From assembly GCA_946405565.1 (NCBI GenBank), contig CAMJHU010000089.1, positions 1 through 7,198 of the forward strand: a DNA stretch of 7,198 nucleotides, in the 5' to 3' direction. Both the position numbers and the translations under genes were made by a program. The notes below the pieces were generated by a model that was given only the letters and a program-made list of their open reading frames with translations, searched no databases and had not been told where the DNA came from. Shown piece after piece: positions 1-5,473 of the stretch. Each line of letters starts with the position of its first letter. The first letter of the stretch is position 1. This DNA is from an uncultured Clostridia bacterium. GTDB lineage: Bacteria > Bacillota > Clostridia > Oscillospirales > Acutalibacteraceae.

Positions 1-54
1 GTTTGGGCTGGTTTAAGTCCTGCTTCGTGTCTTGCTAATTAATTTGATTGCTAT

Positions 55-84
55 AGTGAATAATGAAGGAAGCGCTTCGCGCTT
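55..84. repeat. Remnant of intergenic repeat: heptad repeats plus GC hairpin
   Basis: An AGTGAATAATGAA stretch (55-67) matches the 7-bp tandem repeat found upstream of ffh at 6330-6371. It is followed by a small hairpin, AAGCGC-TTC-GCGCTT (70-84), resembling the GCGC-GAA-GCGC element at 6036-6046. The sequence before it (about 1-40) contains GTCTTGCT, which also occurs on the minus strand of the 43-bp units near 6211-6218, but the rest of that match is weak. Bases 1-100 contain no convincing gene. I read this as the edge of another copy of the dispersed repeat, cut by the window start. Confidence 0.4.
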
Positions 85-100
85 GAAAAAATAAAAGAAT

Positions 101-147
101 AGCGGAAGCGGCGGGCAGTTCCATCACTCTCACCGCTTCCGCTTTTT
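101..147 (+). terminator. Intrinsic terminator of an upstream gene outside the window
   Basis: A perfect 11-bp stem (AGCGGAAGCGG at 101-111, CCGCTTCCGCT at 133-143) encloses a 21-nt loop and runs into a T tract (143-147). On the minus strand the hairpin is followed by a T-rich stretch too, so it may work in both directions. It isolates the sigma factor operon from whatever lies to the left. Confidence 0.75.
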
Positions 148-182
148 CATTAACGAAAAAAAATAAAAAAATCCAAAAACCG

Positions 183-217
183 TGTAACAAATCCTTTTCC
201 ATCTGCATTTACCGTAT
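183..217 (+). promoter_or_regulatory. Possible ECF-type promoter of the sigma/anti-sigma operon
   Basis: A TGTAACA box (183-189) resembles the AAC-containing -35 element of ECF-sigma promoters, and CGTAT (213-217) resembles their CGTA/CGTC -10 element. ECF sigma factors commonly activate their own operon, so such a promoter is expected here. The spacing (about 23-24 bases between the boxes) is clearly longer than the usual 16-17, which weakens the call. No good sigma-A promoter is visible in the same interval. Confidence 0.3.
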
Positions 218-238
218 GAAAGAACCCAGTGGGACAGC

Positions 239-247
239 GGGAGGTGA
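239..247 (+). promoter_or_regulatory. Ribosome binding site fixing the sigma factor start
   Basis: GGGAGGTGA lies 5 nt upstream of the ATG at 253. The frame also opens at a GTG at 229, but that codon has no comparable site in front of it and this one would be internal, so the ATG at 253 is preferred. Confidence 0.75.
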
Positions 248-252
248 CAACG

Positions 253-750
253 ATGCAAGCCACAGACGATATGGGAGACGTATACCAGCAATACGCGCAG
301 ACAGTGTATAAATACCTGCTGTCGCTGACGCGGGATGACGGTCTGGCGGAGGAACTGACGCAGGAAACCTTCTTTCAGGCGATACGGTGCAGCGACCGGT
401 TCGACGGAAGCTGCACGATGTCCACATGGCTGTGCGGTATTGCCAAGAACGTGTGGCGCACCTATTGCCGGAAGCATCCGCCGCATGAGGATATTGCCGA
501 CGTGCCGGAGGAATCGTTTGCGCGACCGTCCGCCGAGAGTGAAATTCTGCAATCGGACGAGCGGGTGACGCTCTTCCGCAGGCTGCATGAACTGCCCGAA
601 CCCTACCGCGAAATCATGTACCTCCGCGTGTTCGGCGGACTGTCGTTCCGCGAGATCGGCGAGGTGCAGGGCAAAACCGAAAACTGGGCGCGCGTGACGT
701 TTTATCGCGGCAGAGAAAAACTGAGAAAGGATTTGAGTGACCATGAGTGA
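253..750 (+). CDS. ECF-type sigma-70 family RNA polymerase sigma factor
   Basis: This 165-residue protein has the two-domain plan and usual length of an extracytoplasmic-function sigma factor, which directs RNA polymerase to a small signal-dependent regulon. Sigma region 2 covers about residues 9-75: a helix with DGLAEELTQETFFQAIR (region 2.1-2.2), then STWLCGIAKNVWRTYCRK (regions 2.3-2.4, -10 recognition). A short acidic linker leads to sigma region 4 (about 105-160), with LPEPYREIMYLRVFGGLSFREIGE and a recognition helix ending in RGREKLRKDL. There is no region 1 or 3, as expected for ECF members. The start is set by GGGAGGTGA at 239-247. The gene overlaps the next by 8 bp, so the two are translationally coupled. 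Its regulator is almost certainly that anti-sigma factor. The regulon and the signal cannot be read from the sequence, and I do not assign a subgroup. Confidence 0.93.
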   Translation: MQATDDMGDVYQQYAQTVYKYLLSLTRDDGLAEELTQETFFQAIRCSDRFDGSCTMSTWLCGIAKNVWRTYCRKHPPHEDIADVPEESFARPSAESEILQSDERVTLFRRLHELPEPYREIMYLRVFGGLSFREIGEVQGKTENWARVTFYRGREKLRKDLSDHE

Positions 751-2158
751 AGCCCTTGAAATGAAAGAAATGACTGAAATGACAGGAAAAACACTGCCCT
801 GTGAGGCGGTGCGCGACCTGTTCCCGTCCTATATCGACGGTCTGACCAGCGACGTGACCAACCGCCTGATTGAGCAGCACGTCGCGGACTGTCAGGCGTG
901 CGGCGGGATTCTGAAAGCCATGCGTGAGCCGGAGCAGGAACTCTCCGACGGGAAAAAGGAGGAAGTCAAGGTGCTGGATTTTTTGAAGAAGAACAAGAGG
1001 CGCAATATGAAGATTCTCATCGGCAGTGTAGCGGGCGCGCTTGTGCTGGCGCTGGCACTGGTCTATCTGCGGCTGTTCGTGATCGGCGGCGAGATGGGCG
1101 GCGACTGGATTGCCTGCAAGGTGCAGGTCAACGGCAATCAGATCATTCTCGACGGCACGCCGCTGGACAGTGCGCATTGCGTTTCGGGCGTTACCTTCAC
1201 CGAGAAGGACGGTGTGGTGACGGCTCGTACCACGGCGGTGCTGGCTTCGTGGTTCCGTCATGACGGCAGCTTCCACACGGAATATGAAGTCAAGGGCGAT
1301 GAAGTGAAACAGGTCAACATTAACGACCGCATCCTGTGGTATAACAATTACGAGATCACCTCCCTGACCTCTGAGGTCTATCAGACCCGTCACCCCTATA
1401 TGGGCGATGTATCCGCCAATGCCCGCACTGCTGACGCGCTGGGCGTGTCGGCTTATCTGGGCGACTTTACCAACGAGCTTCGCACGGCGGAGGAACCCTA
1501 CACATGGGTTATCAAGCTCTCGGAGGATATTCCTTCGGCGGAGAAAATGACCAAGGAAAACGATATGACGTCGATTGCCTGTGTCATGCTGGGCGTGATT
1601 GAAAACCTCGACGGCGTGACGTATGAATACACGGTGGACGGACAGTCCTGCACCAAGGACGTGACCGTCGCGGAAGCCGATCTCTTCACGGGACGAAGCG
1701 TGAAAGTCTGCTATGACAATGTGCGCGCGCTGGATGAACTCATCAGCCAGCTCCAATTGAGCGTCTCTCCGTCCTATCACGATACCGGCGCGGACATCGG
1801 CGACGGACACGACCACATTTCCTTCACGCTGGTGATTGACACCAAGGATCATGTCAATGCCTATACGCATACGCTCTATCAGGATGGAAAAGTCGTTCAC
1901 CAGTCCGAAGGAACGGCTGACCCCTATTACGGTCCGGAAAATGTGGAGCGTTTCGGCTTTGGCAATCCTGATCTGGCGGGCAGCGAACTGGCAGTAGGCT
2001 TTACGGTCAAGACCACCGACGGCAAATCGCACGATGTCCAGGGCAAAGTGCCGCTTCTCCCGGTTTTCGGCTCGAATACCGTCATTCGGATTACGGGCAG
2101 CGCCAAGGAAGGCTTCAAGGCGGAAGCGGTCGGAACCTATAATTTCAATCGCGGCTGA
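743..2158 (+). CDS. Membrane-anchored anti-sigma factor with N-terminal zinc finger (zf-HC2/ZAS type)
   Basis: This 471-residue protein has the layout of a transmembrane anti-sigma factor. The N-terminal cytoplasmic domain (about 18-60) carries C20, then LFPSYIDGLTS, then H46-x3-C50-x2-C53, the Zn-binding anti-sigma signature that binds and holds the partner sigma factor. A basic stretch (KKNKRRNMK, 82-90) precedes one membrane helix (about 90-114), followed by roughly 355 residues predicted to lie outside. That outer part is rich in beta-type, Gly/Asp/Thr-rich sequence, and I do not recognise its fold; it is the likely sensor. Most simple anti-sigma factors of this family are shorter. ATG 743 is chosen; a GTG at 737 (two codons earlier) is possible, since AAAGGA at 726-731 is 5 nt from the GTG and 11 nt from the ATG. 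The N-terminus has a small repeat, EMKEMTEMT. It overlaps the sigma gene by 8 bp and ends before a strong terminator. Confidence 0.88.
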   Translation: MSEALEMKEMTEMTGKTLPCEAVRDLFPSYIDGLTSDVTNRLIEQHVADCQACGGILKAMREPEQELSDGKKEEVKVLDFLKKNKRRNMKILIGSVAGALVLALALVYLRLFVIGGEMGGDWIACKVQVNGNQIILDGTPLDSAHCVSGVTFTEKDGVVTARTTAVLASWFRHDGSFHTEYEVKGDEVKQVNINDRILWYNNYEITSLTSEVYQTRHPYMGDVSANARTADALGVSAYLGDFTNELRTAEEPYTWVIKLSEDIPSAEKMTKENDMTSIACVMLGVIENLDGVTYEYTVDGQSCTKDVTVAEADLFTGRSVKVCYDNVRALDELISQLQLSVSPSYHDTGADIGDGHDHISFTLVIDTKDHVNAYTHTLYQDGKVVHQSEGTADPYYGPENVERFGFGNPDLAGSELAVGFTVKTTDGKSHDVQGKVPLLPVFGSNTVIRITGSAKEGFKAEAVGTYNFNRG

Positions 2159-2295
2159 GACAGCTTTTATTTCAAAAATGACAGATGATAAGGAACGATG
2201 CAGAAATAATGAATACATTTCACTTGCTGAAACACGCAAGCAAACTGTATTTTTAAGCAGAAAATGACTGATTAAATTCTGCATAGTTCCTAAAA
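2159..2295. other. Intergenic spacer with no supported gene
   Basis: This AT-rich spacer lies between the anti-sigma stop and the terminator. It holds two short imperfect hairpins (CTTGC 2223-2227 with GCAAG 2236-2240; GCAGAA 2257-2262 with TTCTGC 2277-2282). I see no ribosome binding site or convincing coding sequence. Confidence 0.5.
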
Positions 2296-2358
2296 ATCCC
2301 CCGCGGGATTCGTCTCAAATCATACAGATTTGCCCGAATCCCGCGGGGGATACTTTTT
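2292..2358. terminator. Strong bidirectional intrinsic terminator between convergent genes
   Basis: A perfect 17-bp stem (2296-2312 with 2335-2351) is capped by a second 6-bp stem (CAAATC 2316-2321 with GATTTG 2327-2332). It has a T run on the plus side (2354-2358) and an A run on the left (2292-2296) that reads as a T run on the minus strand. It therefore serves both the anti-sigma gene arriving from the left and rsgA arriving from the right. Confidence 0.92.
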
Positions 2359-2434
2359 CAGATTGATTCAGAAATAGAAATGATGTCCGGATAATTTGTC
2401 ATTTATTTTGGTGACATGGATTGAATGGTTCTGC

Positions 2435-3481
2435 TCATTTTTTGATCTTTCCTTCTTTCTTCATTTTGCGGCTGTAAACGCTGACGGACTTTGCCCACTG
2501 TTCCTTTTGACGGCGATAGCTTACCTTGTCGTCGCTGTATTTTGCCTCCGTCCTGAGTTTGCGGTAGCTTTCGAGACGGCGTTCGTCCAGCTCGCCTTTT
2601 TCGATGGCTTCGCGCACGGCACAGCCGGGTTCATTTTCGTGACGGCAGTCGCGGAAGCGGCACTGCCCGGCGAGGGTTTCAATGTCGGTGAACGCCTGCC
2701 CCAGACCTTCGGTTACGTCCCACATACCGAGTTCCCGCATACCGGGCGTGTCGATGACCATCGCGCCGCAGGGCAGCATAACCAGTTGGCGGTGGGTAGT
2801 GGTGTGTCTGCCGCGGCTGTCGGATTCCCGGATGCCGCTGGTGTCCATGATTTCTTCGCCTGCTAGGGCGTTGACAAGGCTGGACTTGCCCACGCCGGAC
2901 GAACCCAGAAAGACCAGTGTCCTGCCCTTTTGCAGATATTGATTGAGATATTCCATGCCGTAGCCTGTCTGGGAACTGACGATGTGGGTTTCCACGCCTT
3001 CCGCGACGCGGCTGGTTTCGAGGATATAGGAAAGGTAATCGTCGGTCAGATCCGCCTTGGTCAGAATCACCACGGGTTGAGCGCCGGACTGCCGGACGGC
3101 GGTGAGATAGCGTTCCATGCGCTTGGGATTGAAATTGTCGTTGAGCGACTGCATGAGAAACACGTAGTCAAAATTCGCGGCAATCAACTGTTCACCTTTT
3201 CCCACATCGGGGTCACGACGGGAAAAGAACGTCCGGCGGGGCAATGTGGCGGTAATGCGGCTGTTGCCGTTTTCGACCGGGTCGATCAGCACAAAATCGC
3301 CCACAGTCGGGAAGGTTTCGCCCTCGTAATAATATTCCTTGGATTTGAGCTGGGCGTATCCCTCGCCGCCGTCCCAGACGATACCGTACCGCCCCTTGTG
3401 TACGGAAATGACGCGTGCGGGGGTGCCGGTTCTGCCTTCGGGCATCATATTATCGGTAAATCCAAAATCGTAAAGCTGCAA
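2435..3481 (-). CDS. rsgA: Ribosome small subunit-dependent GTPase A (RsgA/YloQ/EngC)
   Basis: This is a circularly permuted GTPase that checks late maturation of the 30S ribosomal subunit and releases on GTP hydrolysis. With a TTG start it has 348 residues, near the family norm. The N-terminal OB-fold (about 20-85) binds RNA. The G motifs come in permuted order: G4 TKAD (141-144), G1 GSSGVGKS (193-200), the G2 threonines in HTTTHR (226-231), and G3 DTPG (244-247). The C-terminal zinc domain has C274-x4-C279-x-H281-x5-C287, the family pattern. The tail is strongly basic (SRKMKKEGKIKK). TTG 3481 is preferred over the ATG five codons upstream (3496), because GGAGG lies inside that longer version, 8 nt before the TTG, and nothing resembling a ribosome binding site precedes the ATG. 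An upstream leader-like region with a small ORF and terminator hairpins may control it. Transcription ends at 2296-2351. Confidence 0.96.
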   Translation of the reverse strand: MQLYDFGFTDNMMPEGRTGTPARVISVHKGRYGIVWDGGEGYAQLKSKEYYYEGETFPTVGDFVLIDPVENGNSRITATLPRRTFFSRRDPDVGKGEQLIAANFDYVFLMQSLNDNFNPKRMERYLTAVRQSGAQPVVILTKADLTDDYLSYILETSRVAEGVETHIVSSQTGYGMEYLNQYLQKGRTLVFLGSSGVGKSSLVNALAGEEIMDTSGIRESDSRGRHTTTHRQLVMLPCGAMVIDTPGMRELGMWDVTEGLGQAFTDIETLAGQCRFRDCRHENEPGCAVREAIEKGELDERRLESYRKLRTEAKYSDDKVSYRRQKEQWAKSVSVYSRKMKKEGKIKK

Positions 3482-3489
3482 TGTGGTTT

Positions 3490-3494
3490 CCTCC
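3490..3494 (-). promoter_or_regulatory. Ribosome binding site that decides the rsgA start (TTG)
   Basis: On the minus strand GGAGG (3494-3490) lies 8 nt before a TTG (3481-3479). It overlaps codons 1-3 of the alternative ATG reading at 3496, which has only A-rich sequence without a ribosome binding site upstream. Confidence 0.7.
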
Positions 3495-3567
3495 ATTTTC
3501 AGTGTTTTTTATTCAATCCTGATTTGTTATCATTCATCCTGCTAAAAATCTAACTGAAAATGGGCGC

Positions 3568-3608
3568 AAAAAAGCCGCAGAAACCAATCCTTAGCGGATT
3601 TCTGCGGC
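3568..3608 (-). terminator. Intrinsic terminator upstream of rsgA (hairpin 2)
   Basis: Read on the minus strand, GCCGCAGAAA and TTTCTGCGGC form a perfect 10-bp stem (3608-3599 with 3583-3574), followed directly by TTTTTT (3573-3568). An inner TCC/GGA pair extends the stem. It lies between the leader ORF and rsgA, so readthrough from the leader promoter must pass it. Confidence 0.85.
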
Positions 3609-3642
3609 ATAAAAAGCATCCATCGTGAAAGGATTTGTTGTC

Positions 3643-3693
3643 GGCACGACGAAAAAGGGACGTCACAAGTCCCGCTTTTTTTCAAAACGTGCC
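3643..3693. terminator. Extended hairpin with terminator core (hairpin 1)
   Basis: The core stem GGGAC/GTCCC (3657-3661 with 3669-3673) has an A run on one side (3652-3656) and a T run on the other (3676-3682), giving a terminator form on both strands. The minus-strand T run is five bases. An outer stem GGCACG/CGTGCC (3643-3648 with 3688-3693) lengthens it. Its outer arm overlaps the long-range stem of the leader. Confidence 0.65.
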
Positions 3694-3702
3694 CATATTC
3701 AG

Positions 3703-3732
3703 TTAGCTCGTGTATACCTCGCTCACAATCAT
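3703..3732 (-). CDS. Putative 9-residue leader peptide MIVSEVYTS
   Basis: The minus-strand frame starts at ATG 3732 and ends with TAA at 3705-3703, encoding M-I-V-S-E-V-Y-T-S. AAAGGAG (3746-3740) sits 7 nt upstream, an ideal ribosome binding site, which is the main evidence that it is translated. A sigma-A promoter lies about 50 nt further upstream. The stop codon sits in the first bases of the 16-bp long-range stem, and terminator hairpins follow. The peptide is not one of the leader peptides I know (erm, cat, msr types). A regulatory role through ribosome position is inferred from layout only. Confidence 0.55.
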   Translation of the reverse strand: MIVSEVYTS

Positions 3733-3788
3733 CAGAATTCTCCTTTCCTGTCTGCACGGATTTTTTGATGAAGCAGACTGATAGTATT

Positions 3789-3817
3789 AGTTTATCGCCT
3801 GATTTCCGTTTTGTCAA
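3789..3817 (-). promoter_or_regulatory. Sigma-A type promoter for the rsgA leader
   Basis: On the minus strand a perfect -35 TTGACA (3817-3812) is separated by 17 nt from TAAACT (3794-3789), a four-of-six -10 match. The predicted start is near 3782, about 36 nt before the leader ribosome binding site. Confidence 0.75.
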
Positions 3818-3857
3818 GTCTTTTTTTGGTTCGCTGTTTGAATTTGCCCGGATGCAC

Positions 3858-3914
3858 AACGGGGTCGGACGAATCCGGAAAGGATACCTTCCTAAGGATT
3901 CGCCTGACCCCGTT
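3858..3914. terminator. Long stem-loop, possible terminator, built partly from repeat sequence
   Basis: Nested stems form one long hairpin: AACGGGGTC/GACCCCGTT (3858-3866 with 3906-3914), CGAATCC/GGATTCG (3870-3876 with 3896-3902) and GGAAAGG/CCTTCC (3877-3883 with 3887-3892). A short T run follows on the plus strand (3913-3916). On the minus strand, where the AI-2E gene transcript would arrive, only GTTGTGC follows, so termination there is uncertain. The right arm resembles the 43-bp unit found near ffh. Confidence 0.5.
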
Positions 3915-4080
3915 TTATCCATTGGCTTGATTCGCTCGGCAGGCTTACGCCTGCCTGCCGGGACGCTGTCCCGGTCCCTGCAAGGGCTACTCGCCCTTGA
4001 CCTCGGCAGGGAGCTTACCAAAGCTGTCGCTAGCGACAGCTACTGCACCTCTCGCCGCTGCGCGGCTAATTCTCTTCGCT
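3871..4080 (-). repeat. Dispersed hairpin-rich repeat, copy A
   Basis: Read on the minus strand this segment parallels the 6036-6220 region. Bases 3961-3932 match 6142-6171 in 28 of 30 positions. AAGCTCCCTGCC-type sequence and an AGGTCAAGGGC block are shared in the same order. Beyond them, a GCCAAT...AAACGGGG...GGCGAAT block (about 3926-3897) matches the 43-bp unit. It contains successive hairpins: 3938-3944/3949-3955, 3959-3964/3968-3973, 3981-3987/3993-3999 (enclosed by 3975-3980/4007-4012), the palindrome 4022-4041, and 4054-4058/4062-4066. No coding function is evident. The unit begins inside the last codons of the AI-2E gene. Confidence 0.7.
4022..4041. repeat. 20-bp perfect palindrome
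   Basis: AGCTGTCGCTAGCGACAGCT reads the same on both strands over 20 bases. It lies within repeat copy A, 25 bp past the AI-2E stop, and has no counterpart in copy B. It could be a protein-binding site or simply one more hairpin of the repeat. Confidence 0.6.
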
Positions 4081-5253
4081 GTTTTCGGGCAGCGACCCGT
4101 GAATGGTCAATCCGGGCAGATAGCGTGACGTTTCGATGGGCAGTCCCTGATTCCGGAGCGAATGTTCCGTCAGGCGCTTGACAATGTAATAAATCGTCGC
4201 GAAGAGCGGTACGCCCAGAATCATGCCGATGAAGCCGAACAGCTTACCGAACAGCAGAATCGCGATGGTCACATACAGTGCCGAAATGCCCGTGGAATTG
4301 CCGATGATACGCGGCCCGATGATATTGCCGTCGATCTGCTGCAATATCACGATGAAGATAATGAATACCAGACATTGCTTGGGCGATACCAGCAGCAGCA
4401 GGAACGCGCTGGGAATCGCGCCGATGAAGGGACCGAACATGGGAATGACGTTGGTCACGCCGATCACCACGCTGATGAGCAGGGCATAGGGCATTTGCAG
4501 AATTGACAGCACGATAAAGCAGATGATGCCTACAATGAGCGAATCCAGCAGCTTGCCGGAGATGAAGCCGCTGAAAATGCGGTGCGCCTGCTTGATGGTT
4601 TCGTCGATCTCGTCGTTGACGCGCTCGTTCTTGCTGACGGCGTGGAAGAGCTTGCGGCATTGGCTGAGATAGCGTTCACGGTCGAGCAGCAGATAAATCG
4701 TGATGATGACCGTCAGCATGATGGTGACAATGGCGGAACCGATGGATACCACACTGTTGGCGATGTTGGTGATGGTGTTGACGAGATTGGTCTTGAGCCA
4801 CGTCATCAGGCTTTTCTCGGCGGAATCGAGAATCTGGGTCATGTAAGTAGCGGCGCTGCTTTCGCTTGCCATGAAGGTCTGGAGCTTGGTAAATTGGACT
4901 TCGACCATGTTCGGCAGTTTGGGCAGCAGGTCTACAATGCTGCTCCATAGCTGCGGAATCAGTACCCATGCCAGCAGTCCGATCACCGCAAAGACAATAA
5001 TCGCCGTGAGCAGCACGGAAATCTGTCGGGCGGCTTTGGCGATGGGGGCAAACCTGGCGCACTGCTTTTCAAAGAATTCCGCCATCGGGCAGAGCAGATA
5101 GGCAATCAGAATGCCTGCCCAGAGCGGTTGGAGTACCGAAAGGAGGGTGCCGATGAATTCCTTGATATACGCGAAGTTCAGCAGAATCAGGAAGAGCGCC
5201 ACACCGCCGGCAACCGCCAGCAGGACGGTTGACCATTTGGGTTTGACAAACAT
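4066..5253 (-). CDS. AI-2E family (UPF0118) membrane transporter
   Basis: This 395-residue polytopic membrane protein belongs to the AI-2E/PerM/YtvI family. Hydrophobic segments lie at about 10-28, 37-56, 78-99, 168-190, 236-253, 256-290, 294-306 and 323-358. A soluble stretch of about 70 residues (100-165) sits after the third helix, as is usual in the family. Signature motifs in the C-terminal half are GPFIGAIPS (274-282), QQIDGNIIGPRIIGNSTGI (305-323) and GVPLFA (347-352). Length is normal. The family is named for autoinducer-2 export in TqsA, but other members are reported as Na+/H+ antiporters, so the substrate is open. ATG 5253 is preceded by AGAGGTGA (5268-5261) at 7 nt. It is probably monocistronic from the promoter at 5318-5346. 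Its stop codon (4068-4066) lies within a hairpin of repeat copy A. Confidence 0.93.
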   Translation of the reverse strand: MFVKPKWSTVLLAVAGGVALFLILLNFAYIKEFIGTLLSVLQPLWAGILIAYLLCPMAEFFEKQCARFAPIAKAARQISVLLTAIIVFAVIGLLAWVLIPQLWSSIVDLLPKLPNMVEVQFTKLQTFMASESSAATYMTQILDSAEKSLMTWLKTNLVNTITNIANSVVSIGSAIVTIMLTVIITIYLLLDRERYLSQCRKLFHAVSKNERVNDEIDETIKQAHRIFSGFISGKLLDSLIVGIICFIVLSILQMPYALLISVVIGVTNVIPMFGPFIGAIPSAFLLLLVSPKQCLVFIIFIVILQQIDGNIIGPRIIGNSTGISALYVTIAILLFGKLFGFIGMILGVPLFATIYYIVKRLTEHSLRNQGLPIETSRYLPGLTIHGSLPENSEEN

Positions 5254-5317
5254 GAAAAAATCACCTCTTGAAATGGAATCGGTTTATGTCGAAAAAAAGG
5301 TATGTGCTACCGCCAAC

Positions 5318-5346
5318 ATGATAACACAATCCCCCAAGAAGTGCAA
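5318..5346 (-). promoter_or_regulatory. Probable sigma-A promoter of the AI-2E gene
   Basis: On the minus strand TTGCAC (5346-5341) is followed after 17 nt by TATCAT (5323-5318), a five-of-six -10 match. The -35 matches only in TTG. It lies about 65 bp before the ATG at 5253, giving a short untranslated leader. Confidence 0.6.
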
Positions 5347-5351
5347 TAGAC

Positions 5352-5419
5352 TATCTAAAAGAAACTGAACCGTTTATGAATGGTAAATTTAGATAAAAAT
5401 ACGATAAAACCGAAACGGT
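5352..5419. promoter_or_regulatory. Inverted repeats between the divergent promoters
   Basis: The AT-rich gap between the two divergent promoters contains TATCTAAA (5352-5359) paired with TTTAGATA (5388-5395), and ACCGTTT (5369-5375) paired with AAACGGT (5413-5419). They interleave, so they would not form one hairpin. They could be binding sites for a regulator, but in sequence this AT-rich chance is a real alternative. I see no gene here. Confidence 0.25.
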
Positions 5420-5473
5420 ATTTCAACAATCCATGAAAAAACAAAAAATAACCAAGGGAGTAAAAGATTTTAC

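Larger units (their letters stand above)
3550..3782 (-). ncRNA. Candidate structured leader RNA / attenuator upstream of rsgA
   Basis: About 230 nt of minus-strand transcript is predicted from the promoter at 3789-3817 (start near 3782). In order it holds: a 5' hairpin (3773-3778 with 3750-3755); a 9-codon ORF with ribosome binding site (3746-3703); hairpin 1 (3693-3643, with a core terminator stem); hairpin 2 (3608-3574) followed by six T; and a distal strand (3565-3550) that pairs with 3706-3691 in 15 of 16 positions. That long-range stem begins at the ORF stop codon and shares bases 3691-3693 with hairpin 1, so the two cannot both form fully. This arrangement (small translated ORF, competing stems, terminators, then a gene) is typical of ribosome-mediated attenuation. 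It could instead be a free-standing small RNA. I do not match it to any known RNA family. Confidence 0.55.

Noticed and set aside
614..2284. 556-codon open frame antisense to the anti-sigma gene
   Set aside because: It lies opposite a gene with clear domain content, has no recognisable motif, and is a codon-bias shadow of the sense gene.
3550..3782. T-box or known riboswitch upstream of rsgA
   Set aside because: The T-box core (AGGGUGGUACCGCG-like) is absent, and I cannot match any conserved riboswitch core; a small ORF with terminators fits better.
3542..4021. 159-codon minus-strand frame through the leader and repeat
   Set aside because: It passes through terminators, the promoter and hairpin repeats, has no ribosome binding site, and resembles no protein.
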